Shown: positions 1-10,619 of the stretch, in pieces
Layout of the letters: each line of letters begins with the position of its first letter
Position numbering within the stretch: the stretch's first letter is position 1
DNA from: Saccoglossus kowalevskii
Taxonomy: Eukaryota; Hemichordata; Enteropneusta; Harrimaniidae
Length of the DNA: 22,153 bases
Direction: 5' to 3'
Assembly: GCF_000003605.2 (NCBI RefSeq)
Contig: NW_003148769.1
Span: 562,173 to 584,325 of the forward strand
Position numbers and translations under genes: made by a program
The notes under the pieces: generated by a model
What the model saw: the letters and a program-made list of their open reading frames with translations, nothing else
Databases searched by the model: none
What the model was told of the DNA's origin: nothing

Positions 1-630
1 TGGTTTACTATTGTGTGCAAGGAAATACATTTGACAACGTTTAGAAGAAAATAGGATATTATCTTTCACAACACCACTCTTGGCTATCATTTGGCGATTT
101 ACAGCCTGCATAATGTGATCCGGACTGCGGAATTGTTCAAATGGAATAAGGAATTTTAAACGACATTTATAATAATTTTGATATGTGTGTGTTTCGCATT
201 CGTCATGTCAATTTCATCGTTATTTTGGGATCACTATGATGTAACTACCGTTCACATCATAAATAGATAAGTTTGATTCTATTTTATTAGATATTCGTAG
301 TAAATTACATAGCTGAGTTGCTATATAAATATGATTGTTTTATTTTGTATCAAATTATTTTATTTTGTGGCATGGTACCCCGGTATCTGCATCTTGCCAT
401 ATACAAAAATGTTAAGTAAAATATACTTCGTGGCATTTACAAGATCGTGGCCGTTTTTTCATCGAGAAAAGTTCAATATTTTTAATTTTTTACTTCAAAC
501 TACTCACTCAGGCGTTGCTCAGGTCACATCGAACCCAAGGTTCGGCACGAATCCAGAACTAGGCTTTAACTGTATTTTCATATTTATTGAAACATTCATT
601 CGTAGCATTTTATTTCATTCCTCAGCGGAG
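1..630 (+). repeat. Segmental duplication block dup1, copy a
   Basis: This block aligns through its length with about 17130-17885. Shared words include CAACGTTTAGAA, GGAATTTTAAACGACATTTAT, GTATCTGCATCTT, CATATACAAAAATGT, CAAACTACTCACTCAG and GAAACATTCAT. The open frame at 331-768 in this copy is not conserved in the other copy: the two predicted peptides diverge almost at once and indels are not multiples of three. I therefore read the block as non-coding. It may run to the left of the window. It marks the left end of a repeated unit whose right part is the H4 fossil plus glycosyltransferase. Confidence 0.8.
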
Positions 631-1610
631 ACAGTGTGCTCAAAACGTGCGTACATTACAAAAGTGATTCAGAACATGTGCATCAATCATCGGGCACCAA
701 GTTCAAATTTCAATTGTGCAAACAAGCAATGTCATTTCCATGGGTTTTATGCGTTTACTTCATGGTAAATTGCTAGAATATACATTACCAGCGAAACAGG
801 TACCAAACAGTGGTGCAAACCACTAGACCACATCGTCACAAATGAGATAACACACTCCATATCACTACATGAATAGCTGATATGCTAGCACAGAGATAAT
901 GTGTGGTAAGAATTACTCAAAATTTATCTCCAACAATATTGGCAAAACTCATCACCCATTTGGCTGAAACACTACAAGGGAAAATGCGTCCCGTTGGTTT
1001 GTATAAATTACACTGCTGGTACACTTTTAATACATTAATTATTAAACTTACCATTATGACAATGTTCTGCCAGTCAAAGCTACAAAGTATATGAATCCCG
1101 CTTCAGTTGTCAGTCGATTGTCATTCAAATCCAATAATGGTGCATGAAGTTAAAGCAAATACCCTGTCTGCCTGACGACTTGATAACATTGCAAGTATAT
1201 GCATATGTAACTAATTGAAATAATTAGCAGTTAATAATAACCTACACCTAATCTTATGGAATTATTGAGTATGTAATGTAAGTCAATAGACCCAGTGTAC
1301 GATAGCCAGTACATGTTCAGTGTACGTATACCAGCTGGTACTTTTGTTTATTAATACCTGAGAACTCACTACCAATTGGTGAGAGTGACATGTATTTAAT
1401 GTAATGGTTATTGTGTGTGAACTTCAGGTAAAACTACAGGGAAAGTAAGAAGTAGGTGAAAAACAATTATAGCTTTCTTGGTGGATATGGAGTCCAACTT
1501 GAAGATGAAGTTTACAAACTAGTTAATGGCTACTTAATGCTAATTAAGGCAGAAACTAATCAGAATAGCTTAATAATTAATTGACATGATTAATATTAAT
1601 TAGTCAAGTA
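631..1610. other. AT-rich non-coding stretch, nothing recognised
   Basis: No coding signature, RNA gene or repeat was recognised. The 63-codon frame at 903-1094 has no recognisable motif. TTAATTAA-like words become frequent around 1500-1610, just before the sequence that matches the Gypsy 3' LTR. The true left end of the Gypsy 5' LTR may lie in this stretch, since the 3' LTR starts earlier than the aligned part. Confidence 0.4.
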
Positions 1611-2070
1611 ATTAATAAGTTAACGAATTAGAAATGTGATAATAGTGTATGGATGTATGTTTCTTCAGTTTTTAATTGTGTGCGATGATAATCAGACACA
1701 GTTACCCCGATTTCAAAAGTTATAAGCAAGAGCATTTTCCCACTTTTGCAGAAACAATGGGCAGAGAATCATTAATACCGGTCGAAACGTACACCGTCAT
1801 AATTAGATGATGTTCAAGTGTGAAGTTACCCTCCCCCCATCCCAGTAAAGTTATTAGTCAGCAGATAGTTCCCACAGTATCCACAGTGTTTTGGAACAGC
1901 TTTATGGAAAGCAGTTGCATTCTTGATTAAATTAAGATTTAGTTGGATGTCATTCCCGTATTCAGCTAGTTTACGAGAAGAGAATTTTGGGAAAGCGGAC
2001 CGGAATCGATGTTTCCAGCTGTATTTCTAAATTTCCTAAGTATTGGAATTTAGTGAATCTCAACCTGAAC

Positions 2071-3281
2071 TTTCTGTGACTCTGTGGTGACATCAGTTCT
2101 CATTCATCACAAGAACAGCTGACTGGTGGTTGTAACTATGCTGATATAGGGTATTATTACATATGTAATGCAGTTTATTTTGATTCATCCCTAAAATCAA
2201 AATTGGTATTTCCACACCCCATATGCAAATGAGATCTGAGAGCAAACACAGTAGTCCCTTCAGGAGTACAGTTTTTCGAAACAGCAGGAATAAACAATAT
2301 TTAAAAGTATGATATGTTGTTCCTTGGGTTACATGAATATACTTGTCGAGTAAAATGAAATTTGAACAACAGTAATGATATATTTAGGCAGTCACTTATT
2401 TTGACTAAAGGTAATTTGCATATCACCCATGCAATAACAGTAAACTCGGCGATTACTATGAAGCTGTAACCATCAACATCGAGATACCAGGAGGTTTCTG
2501 CTGGCGACGTTGCAGAGTTTCAAATAAAGATTATAAACGCCAAATGAGCAACAACATAACCGGTAACCAAGACTCATTCAATCTAATACCGCAGTTGCAC
2601 GGCATGTTTTCCAATGCATAATTATGTGGGCGAACTTTTAACTTCAACATAAACTGTGTATCATAGTCGTCTAGTTCAAGTTCTGGGTCTGTTGTGGCCT
2701 CAACTATTATTTATTATTATTTATTTAGACAGTGACTCAGATTACACGTCTGGTTATTTTATTGTGACAGTGACACACGTTCTACACTAACCCGACCTAA
2801 ATTTCATCTCGGTTTGTTGCACGTTCTTTCTTTAATATGTAATAATCAAATATGGAACATATGTAATAATATCAGAATCTCCCCGTGGCTTTCGTTGCGT
2901 ATGGAAGTCATTTTCACGAGTGATGTGGTGTATCCTGCGGCCGTACTTCGCTCGTGAAAGTACAGCACAATACACCACATCTCGAGTCTTATAGAAATTC
3001 TACCTATCTGCTGAATAATGCTTGTACCGTGAGTTGAAATCTGTAGTCAATGTGTTACCACTGTACAGAGAATATTATAAATATTTTTGAGTTACGACGA
3101 TTGATTATGACTAATGAATTTCTATGAATGAACTTTTGATAACACTGTATTTCACAGGGCCCTCAGGGCTTTAACTGATTAATCTGTGGACACACCAAGG
3201 CCACGCCCGATTTTGTTGAGCAGCGCCCTTAACGGTGGATTGCATCTAATTCCAGAAACCGTGCATAGAAGCTGACTGTCC
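2071..3281. mobile_element. Nested insertion of about 1.2 kb inside the 5' LTR
   Basis: This segment is absent from the 3' LTR, where the flanking sequences are contiguous. The word TGAAC occurs at both junctions (2066-2070 and 3282-3286), consistent with a 5-bp target-site duplication. No terminal inverted repeats and no protein-coding remnant were seen. It contains a TTA-rich microsatellite at about 2705-2730 and a compound palindrome at 2912-2986. The class is unknown. Alternatively the 3' LTR has a deletion between short direct repeats. Confidence 0.55.
2912..2986. repeat. Compound interleaved palindrome
   Basis: Arm a TTTCACGAG (2912-2920) is complementary to a' CTCGTGAAA (2951-2959). 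Arm b ATGTGGTGTAT (2923-2933) is complementary to b' ATACACCACAT (2970-2980). GTACTT (2943-2948) pairs with AAGTAC (2958-2963). The order a-b-a'-b' is interleaved, so not all pairings can form in one simple hairpin. It lies inside the nested insertion. Confidence 0.75.
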
Positions 3282-3757
3282 ATGAACTGTCACCTGATGC
3301 TGAACTGTTGATGTATTCATGTGTTCGTGTTTTCTTTATAGATTGATAGTTGTTGTTCATTTATTATTCATAACATTGGCTTTGTTAGTGACGAATTAAC
3401 TGATTTTATTAATCATTGAGGGACTGATTAGCACTTTTAAACTTTTAATTAGCTATGGTTAGGGTTTTCTTACTCTCTTTGATATATTTCAGGGTTATCC
3501 TACCTCACCATATTTATATGCATATGCTATTTGCTGTATCATTGTTTATTTTACTGAAGTAGATTATATTAAAGATTGTGGAGTTGAAGTGTCTGTGTGA
3601 GCCGCCTGGTGTTGACACCCCTACTTCTGGTCTTAGCGACTATATCGATGAACCACATGTATCTTTCCTGTGCTGAGCCCCACAATTTATCTTTCTTGTA
3701 CACATTTGTCCCACTGTATCAATGATCCGTGTGAATTAGTGAACAGTGTGTTACATC

Positions 3758-3776
3758 AGGTGTCCAACGTGGGAGT
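3758..3776 (+). other. Probable primer binding site (tRNA-Lys type)
   Basis: Two bases after the left LTR end, the sequence AGGTGTCCAACGTGGGAGT matches the tRNA-Lys(1,2)-type primer site used by many LTR elements (TGGCGCCCAACGTGGGGC) except at a few positions. Its location directly downstream of the LTR supports the role. The differences fit decay. Confidence 0.65.
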
Positions 3777-4179
3777 AAGATTAGTGTTGACATAGTGGTT
3801 TATAGAATTTTGTGGCAAGTCACAGATGAGAGACTGGGGTTTGGAAACGGGTGGTAATTGTTATTGGATCGGTGGCCAATCCTGACAATCCACTGGTGCT
3901 TACAGCTGAGGGAACAGTGCTGTACTGGTGATAACAGAAGCTCAATACCAGCAATCATGTGATGCCGGACTAGACACATGAGTTGTATTGAGTGTACATG
4001 AGTGTCTGTTGTCTATAAAAGATTGATAAATCCAAAGTTGATTCAGAGATGAATAGTGAAAGTGTTTTGTGAATGTATAAATCAGGATAGTATTTTCATA
4101 CTAGGCATGATGGCCTAGGCATAATGGCAAACTTGAAGAGTTGGCGTCGCTGCCTTGTATACTCGACTGACGAAGCATG

Positions 4180-4870
4180 GTATTCAGAATGAAGGAGCGA
4201 TCTACAAATGGTGGGGTAGAGGACATGGTAAGCTTCTTGGATGCATCCACACTCAAGTCTGTCACAGAGTTGGAAAAGTGGCTGATACAGAAAAATATGA
4301 TAAACTGAGTCTTCAGCAATGAAAGTTTTTTTCGAAAAAGAATGGTTGTTCCTTTTGGAATGTGAACGCCAGCTGAAGGAAGATCGCTTGAAGCTTGAAG
4401 CTGGAATGCAGAAACAAGCTCAAAAAGATAAACTGTGAAAGATGTTTCTCTGCAGCAACAAGAAAGTACTTCTGATGTAAGTCTAACTTGGAACTATTGC
4501 AGCAGCAAGGACCGAATCAATTATGAGTCTGTCTTTCAAGCACCCAGATTGACGGGTTCTGCAAGAAAGCTTGTAATATTCATGCATAAAGATGCTAGTT
4601 AAGTGCAGATAATACAGAAGCAGTTGAGAGTGGAGCCATGTTATTTTAGTCGCTTTTATGCTAGTAAACAGGGAGAGAATGTAAGTATTGCTGGTTATGG
4701 AGTACGATTAGAGGTAGAGCTAGACACAATTTCTAGACGGTGTGGGATAACTGCAGCTATGGTTAAGAAAAATGTCAGGACAGTGTTCTGGAGAAGCCTA
4801 AGAAATGATGCTGTAGTGACCATAGCCAGACATAAAGTTGATGGGTGTACAATTATAATATGGCTGACTA
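4180..4870 (+). pseudogene. Gypsy gag remnant
   Basis: After the primer site, broken frames read SVTELEKWLIQKNMI and KEDRLKLEAGMQKQAQKDK (a charged, probably helical stretch). From 4603 an open piece follows with YASKQGENVS, RCGITAAMV and VRTVFWRSLRNDAV..ARHK. The last pattern, an RTVFWRGLR-like word followed by ARHKFD, is typical of Gag capsid regions of animal Gypsy elements. Stops and frameshifts separate the pieces, and a zinc knuckle (CCHC) was not found, so the nucleocapsid part is lost or unrecognisable. The product would have formed the particle that packages the element RNA. Confidence 0.65.
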
Positions 4871-5369
4871 TTTCTGTTATTTCTGTTTTTGTAGTACCAA
4901 ACACTCCCTATAGTGCCAGCAATAGTAGCTGGAGTTGCTGCCCAGTGTATTACTGTGTCCAAGAAACGTCATCGATTCATTGGGAAACAAGGTGACTTGG
5001 GGGATGTCAAAGCGCTGATGACTCGACCCACCACTGTGAAACCATCCCACATGATGCTATCATGAGGACGAACGCAACGTGGACCAAGTGGTGATAAATA
5101 TGTGGTAAGAGTAGAGATCACTAGTAAGTCTTTGTGACTTCTCTGCAAGCTACTCACTTAGTGTGCTCGACAGTCGGGAGAAGACAAATGTGGCAGTATG
5201 CATAACAATGTGTCAAAGGTCAGTTACTATTTGGCCTGGACAAATAATAGGACGTGCCGCTGCAGTGACACGGATTGGGAAACCTGGGGAATCACTTAAT
5301 GACTTTGATGAAGAACAGAACAAAATTCCAGTTGATTGTGCTACAAGAAGATGCAGAGTTTGATATGTA

Positions 5370-5956
5370 AAAAAGCTACAAGTTGAGCAGTTATTAGTGC
5401 AGAACAAAGTTTTTCCAACTCATGACCATGATTTGGCGTACTGTGATGTTGAGAAGCATCACATATGACTCACGAACAATTAATCCATAACAATGATATC
5501 AAAGAATCCTACCTACTATGTATGCTGTGTTACAAGAGATTTTGAAGGGGATGCAAGATAGTATATGTGCCCCAGAAGTGACATACGCAGATTATAGCCA
5601 ACCATTTGAACTGCACACAGATGCAAGTTTTACAGGGTTGGGGGAAGTTTTGTATCAATAAGAGGGCAGAGAGGAAACTACGATCTCATAAATTGGAATT
5701 ACTAGCACTAAAGTAGGCAGTAACCACTAAATTTTATGATTACTTGTATGGCAACAAATACACTGTGTTAACAGATAACTATCAACTGACCGATTTAGAC
5801 TGGATTGCACAGTTGAACGCTACAGGATATTTATGGATGGCTAACCTGGTATTTTATGATTTTTCACTTATCCATCGATCTGGAAAGCAGAATGCGGATG
5901 CAGATGGTTTGTCCAGAAGAATCCCATGGGCAGCTCCCAGATCTTCCGCAAACTAG
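5370..5956 (+). pseudogene. Gypsy pol remnant: start of RT joined directly to RNase H, RT core deleted
   Basis: Broken frames read QLLVQNKVFPTHDHDLAY, then (after 5490) a PTMYAVLQEILKGMQDS stretch, which is the usual lead-in to the reverse transcriptase domain. The next residues, CAPEVTYADYSQPFELHTDAS, already belong to the RT/RNase H junction. The whole RT palm, including its YxDD-type active site (several hundred bases), is therefore missing at about 5560-5575. RNase H follows: HTDAS (first Asp), KLELLALK (Glu), YTVLTDN (Asp) and SGKQNADADGLSRR at the end (5744-5956 open). Catalytic residues are still visible, though separated by stops and frameshifts. The upstream protease motif (DSG/DTG) was not found. 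The copy cannot reverse transcribe. Confidence 0.8.
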
Positions 5957-6149
5957 CAGCTCAGTTATCTAGAAAGAGTCAGAAATGGTGTGCCTATCTG
6001 AGCCAGAGGTGAAAGCCATGTGTTGTACACATCGCAATGTACACAGCCCTTGGGTAGGGATGCATTCGCAGCAAGTTGTAAAGTCATTACCAATTGACTG
6101 ACCTTTAGTGAAATCCAAACTACCAAACCTATGGAGGTAGCAATTTAGA

Positions 6150-6925
6150 CTGCAACACAAAAAGTCAACAGAGACTTTATATAGACATTCCTTGACGCAT
6201 TATGGGTTCCCTGTTCTACTCCACTCTGATCAAGGTGCCAACTTTCATTCAAAGGTCATACAGAAGCTGTTTGAGGTAACAAAAGTCACACACTACTCCC
6301 TACCACCCCGAGGCAGATCTAATGGAAAGGCTTAATCGCACATTGATATGATAGGTACAATGCTGAAACTAAAGAAATCAGAAGGGAAGAAATATGTAGA
6401 TCCTTTGGTGTATGCATATACTTTCACTCGAAATAATAGTACAGGGTATACCCTTTTACTTTCACATGTATGGCAATTGATGTATGTATACATGGGGCTG
6501 AACGCTGACGATGATGAGGATGGCGATGCTGATAATGCTGATTATGGCAGTAAGTTACATACTGGACTGAGTGAAGCATATAAAATAGCTTATAATAAGG
6601 CAAAAGAAAGTGGCTAATAAAAACGTATGATCTTAAGACTCAATATGCTGTATCAGAAGCTACGAATTTTGTCCTGGTAAAAAATGTCAGTATTCGACAA
6701 AAGAAGAAGATTGCAGATAGATGGGGGCCACATCGTTATCAACTAATCTGGGGAAGCAACCAGGGTATGTGGTTAAATCTGAAAAACCTGGAAGTAAAGA
6801 CTGTGTATTGCATCGAAAATGTTGCTTCTATGCAATTTTCCGCCTATGCCATATGCTGGAAATCCATTGAATATTAAGGATCCGAAATCATTATCATTAC
6901 CAGTAAAGTCAAATAAAAAGGTTCA
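6150..6925 (+). pseudogene. Gypsy integrase remnant
   Basis: HYGFPVLLHSDQGANFHSK (from about 6198) contains the catalytic Asp of the HSDQG motif. After a frameshift, MERLNRTL (6322-) carries the catalytic Glu. The open piece 6348-6617 reads KYVDPLVYAY.FTRNNSTGYT and an acidic linker, then a GLSEAYKIAYNKAKES helix. Further on, VLVKNVSIRQKKKIADRWGP (about 6670-6730) matches the C-terminal domain with its LADRW-like motif. The zinc-binding N-terminal HHCC and the first catalytic Asp were not located. The enzyme would have inserted element DNA into the genome; this copy is inactive through frameshifts and stops. Confidence 0.8.
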
Positions 6926-7349
6926 TCGTATGAGAACCAGAAATTAAGTACAGGGGCACGAGAGCACAGATGATTCAGAATGGTGACATTTGCACATTAG
7001 CAACCTCAGCTGTACAATCTTGGGAGACATCCACAATTTTGACATAAACCAATCCCAACCAGTGTACCATATATTGAGATTATACCAGTGCTCCAAGCCT
7101 AAGGTGGCACTGATAAATAATATTATGACACAAAATAGACCAGAGTGCTGATAATCAATTGCCTGAAGCCACTGACGCAATAGCAATATATGTTCAAATG
7201 GAAGACAGTGAAGCTGACAAAAATGGTTATGAAATAAATTGCATAGCCGGCAGACTAATATGAATATTCCTAATAAAGAGATGATGAAAGGTCTTTTGCA
7301 AAAGAGGAACACAGTGGGGAGTCAGTGCAGATTTATATTGCCAGGTTTA
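6926..7349. other. 3' part of the Gypsy internal region, no domain recognised
   Basis: Between the integrase C-terminal remnant and the 3' LTR no further domain is recognised. Purine-rich words AAAGAGGAACACAG and AGTGGGGAGT (7300-7325) could be the decayed polypurine tract. The 122-codon frame on the opposite strand (6944-7312) has no recognisable motif and is taken as an antisense shadow. Confidence 0.35.
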
Positions 7350-8088
7350 TGTGTTGAGTACTGGATGTTGGACATTCCTAGAGCTAGCTAGTCATTTTAA
7401 CGTAGCATACATCGTTCTTTTATGTGCCATTCAGTTTAGATAGGAAGAGAATAAGTATTAACTGTATTGATCAAAGATGCGTCATAGAATGACGTGAAAG
7501 TCACCCAAGGTGTATTCTGGGAAGACGCAAAAATTCGCCTAAGGTGCGTCCTGGAATGAAACTCGCTCAATGTGCGTTTAGAGATGATGTAAACAAGGAA
7601 CGAATTAATAAGTTAACTAATTAGAAATATAATAATAGTCTATTTGAAGTAGGCACCTTTCTTTTAGTTTATTTTTCACGATTGATAATCATGCACAGTT
7701 AGCCAGATTTCAAAGGCTATAAGCACATCGAAGTTTCCAGCTGTTTTTCAAGATTTTCTAGATTATCAATGCAGCGAGAGTTGGTGAATCTCAACCTGAA
7801 CTGTGAGTGAACTGTCAGCTGATGTGAACATAGGTGCTGAACTGTTGATGTATTCATGTCTTTGCTCCTTATTCACACCTGTGTTTCTTTGTTAATTGAT
7901 TGATGGCTGATTGATAGCTGATTTTATTATTCAGTGAGAGACTGATTAGCGCATTACAACTCGATTGTCTTTGTGTGCCGCCTAGATTTGTTGCCCTGCG
8001 TCCGGACTTAGTGACTATATCGATGAACCACATGTATCTTTCCTGTGTATTACTGATCTGTGTTGCTTTGTGAACGGTGTGTTAAGCA
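7350..8088 (+). repeat. 3' LTR of the Gypsy element
   Basis: It aligns in several blocks with 1611-3755, and ends with GTGTTAAGCA against GTGTTACA. The left boundary is uncertain; TGTTGAGTACTGG near 7351 is a plausible TG start. It lacks two internal segments present in the 5' copy. Its 5' part (7479-7573) carries three degenerate tandem units that are not seen in the other LTR. Confidence 0.7.
7479..7573 (+). repeat. Three degenerate tandem units in the 3' LTR
   Basis: Units at 7479-7511, 7512-7545 and 7546-7573 (33, 34 and 28 bases) share the pattern GCGTCxTxGAATGA...TCxCxxAAGGT. Each begins near GCGTC/GTATTCTGG and ends AAGGT or AATGT, followed by a further GCG. The position in the probable U3 region recalls enhancer repeats of LTR elements. 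Function is inference. Confidence 0.6.
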
Positions 8089-9390
8089 TCCAGATTGAAA
8101 ATTGTTAAATGTCGTCATCTCTTAAAATACATGTCATTGTTTTGTTACCAGGTTGCTGTGTTTATACATACATACATTCTTATCGTGATGATCAAAGGTT
8201 ATGTAGTAAATTTCCAAGTATGCAATCCGTAAAACAGCTCGTATAAATGCAGCCAGGTATATTCTGTATAGGTCATTAAGTTTATTTGAGTTGAATTGTC
8301 GAGTAGACTGTTTACTGAACTGTCCTAGGTTTTCCACTAAAGGCCCAACATACATGAGGTTAATGCACAGTCAAAATACCGCAAATTATTTTGAACAGAG
8401 AACTGTGTTATCAGGTTTGGTACAAAATGTACGCGTTGTTGGTTACTACTTCAATGAATTGAATAGGCATACTCACAAAACCGTATATCCTAATGAAAGT
8501 TGCCTTATTATGAACTGGTTTTTACTCCTTCTATTAATTAAACTCAAACTAAGTTTTCAATAAGTTTTATTAAATTCGTTATTCATTATGTACCTATATA
8601 GCCATTCTTGTATGGTTTATTTATTATTTGTTTAATAGAGATATTATTGCACACAACCTTTAAAATATGTATTGATAAATTCGTGATGAATAGGCCTGCT
8701 AAACTATATTCAAGGTAATGGCGATGTATTTCGAATTAACACTGAGTTGGTGACGACGTGGACGGATTTATTACACACTGATGAGGTTGTGGAATTGTAG
8801 CGAGGGACTAGCTACTTGTGTGGTAGTAGACGACTGAAAGTGAATAGACATTCAACGAACAGGCATCAGCAATGAACTAAACTTAGTAATGGGGCCTCGA
8901 CACCCCGATGTTGTATGGAACGGTAGGAGAAAAAATACAACGTCATGTGACATAAATTATAGGCACCTGTAAGATTAAAAGATCCATACTCAGCGGCAGT
9001 AAAGCAAAGAAGCATCGTAAAGCAAACAAAGATTATATTCATGGCGCAGTCTGGAGTGTTGATATAACAGGTCAACGTGGGCAATTTACAACACAGATAA
9101 CGTACCGAATAAATGCTGTCAAAAAGTACTTTTCTAGTAAATTATGGGAAAACTGTACTATGGTGATGGTTTTAAAGATGGGATTCCATATTTCACCAGG
9201 ATTGTTTCATCAACATCACACTGCAATATGTTAATGTAATCAGTAGCTCTTTAGTGGCTGTGTTGAATATTAACGTGTTAGACAGGCGTGGAAGATTTGT
9301 CATATTGGTATCGATGGTCGACTATTGTAACAAACAGAATTTGATATGTAAAACTTCAGCCTGCGCATACTATGACCTAATCAACTTACT
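8089..9390. other. AT-rich non-coding stretch right of the Gypsy element
   Basis: Only short frames without recognisable motifs occur (for example 8134-8355 on the minus strand, 8291-8563 on the plus strand and 8866-9084 on the minus strand). No RNA gene or known element was identified. There is no match to the corresponding part of the second repeat unit (17886-18784), so one unit has gained or lost this sequence. Confidence 0.4.
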
Positions 9391-9399
9391 TTGGTATAA

Positions 9400-10610
9400 A
9401 CTATTATATTGAAGTTACGAATTGTAAATCACACAATAATTGTTGCCTAATACTCGCCCAACTCAAGGACACACTGTTTTACGTGATTTTTTAAAACATA
9501 TTGTACAATATTTATATAAAATGGCCATTTAAAAACGCTCAATTCAATGCGAGTGTATCGTAATTGTTGCATTATTTAACTTGAAAGAAACCAGTTTTCA
9601 AAATTGTTATTTATTATATCACTTAATGTATTTGATTCACGAATGTTCTAACAGTTCCATTACAAAATCTTTGTTTGTGCAAAACAATTAGTCATATATG
9701 TATTTCACTCAGAAAGAATTGAATGTGGTAAAACTGTTTCAATGGTTTTCATGACCAAATATTTCAAATGCATATATAAAAACTTGAGCAATAGAAATAA
9801 GATACTCAGCCTAGTTAACTTAGTTTGTTGTAAATTATAATATTGTATGATACACATTTAATTTACAACTGTTTACTTTGACCAATGATCGCGTGATTGC
9901 CAGTAAGGTTACAGTTTACGACAGACAAGTGTTTCTAAGTCGCACATTTGAAATGAAATAGGGCGAAAGACCATGTTCACTCATCATAATGTTTAAGAAA
10001 TATTAGTTATATGGTGCTCGTTAAATTTTGTAAACTTTGAACAATAAAAGATGAAAATTTATGAGAAGCGAATTGAAGCCATGCACTTCTAATATCTGTT
10101 TGCTCCCGAGTTTATTTCGTCGTAACTACAATATTGTAGTGACCAGTTGTAAATCACACAATTGTTTACTTGGTCTGATACTCGCCAAGGTCACATAATT
10201 TCAGTGGGACAAAGTTGATGAAAGGAAGGTGTAGATTTGTAAGTCACATTGTTGGAAAGTTTGGTTTACAAAACAATCCCTCATCCATTCTATCGTAATG
10301 CAATATTTGTTACAGTTAAACTCGTTGATTTTTAGAATGTTTGTGTTCCTAGCTAATTAATTTGTCATAATTATAATTTCATTACGAGAGGAAGATGGTA
10401 ACACAGATCTGTTACATAGTCCCAGTAGAATACAGTATTTTTGGAAAAATATACAATAACTCAACGTTAAACGTCAACGTCCTCGAGAATCTTGAGAATG
10501 AATTAAGTGTCCTGAAGCCAGTGGACTTACAGTTTAAAGCACACACGTGTTTCTATATCACACATTTGAAAAGCTTGAGGGTGAAAGACTCCATATCCAT
10601 CTCAATCGAA
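9400..10610 (+). repeat. Old internal tandem duplication, two units about 625-725 bases apart
   Basis: 9405-9475 (AATTGTAAATCACACAAT then CTAATACTCGCC) matches 10130-10196 (AGTTGTAAATCACACAAT then CTGATACTCGCC). 9898-9985 (CCAGT..GTTACAGTTTA, GTGTTTCTA, CACATTTGAAA, GGCGAAAGAC) matches 10520-10600 (CCAGTG..TTACAGTTTA, CGTGTTTCTA, CACATTTGAAA, GGTGAAAGAC). Order and orientation are kept. The 75-codon frame at 10395-10622 overlaps the second unit, but the first unit has no matching frame, so it is not supported as a gene. Confidence 0.55.
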
Positions 10611-10619
10611 ATGTTAGAG

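Larger units (their letters stand above)
1611..3755 (+). repeat. 5' LTR of the Gypsy element, interrupted
   Basis: It aligns with the 3' LTR in blocks: 1611-1730 with about 7601-7725; 2005-2070 with 7730-7800 (GTTTCCAGCTGT, GTGAATCTCAACCTGAAC); 3283-3440 with 7810-7950 (GCTGAACTGTTGATGTATTCATGT); and 3595-3755 with 7970-8088 (GACTATATCGATGAACCACA, TGTATCTTTCCTGTG). Between blocks it has about 275 bases (1731-2004) and about 130 bases (3450-3590) that the 3' copy lacks, plus the nested insertion at 2071-3281. The end reads GTGTTACA, and the 3' LTR ends GTGTTAAGCA. The upstream U3 part found in the 3' LTR is not recognisable here. Confidence 0.75.
1611..8088 (+). mobile_element. Decayed Gypsy-type (Metaviridae-class) LTR retrotransposon
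   Basis: Two diverged direct repeats (1611-3755 and about 7350-8088) flank remnants of gag, RNase H and integrase in the standard order on the plus strand, with integrase after RNase H as in Gypsy rather than Copia. A tRNA-Lys-like primer binding site follows the left repeat. Reading frames are broken by many stops and frameshifts, the reverse transcriptase core is gone, and the LTRs differ by several indels, so the copy is old and cannot move by itself. Part of the left LTR is a later nested insertion (2071-3281). A target-site duplication could not be identified because the left LTR start is unclear. The sequence right after the 3' LTR is TCCAG. Confidence 0.85.

Noticed and set aside
331-768. 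145-codon open frame at the left end
   Set aside because: Its duplicate at 17518 onward does not keep the frame, indels are not multiples of three, and no motif is recognisable.
4695-5407. Minus-strand frames across the Gypsy element
   Set aside because: They are antisense to the gag and pol remnants.
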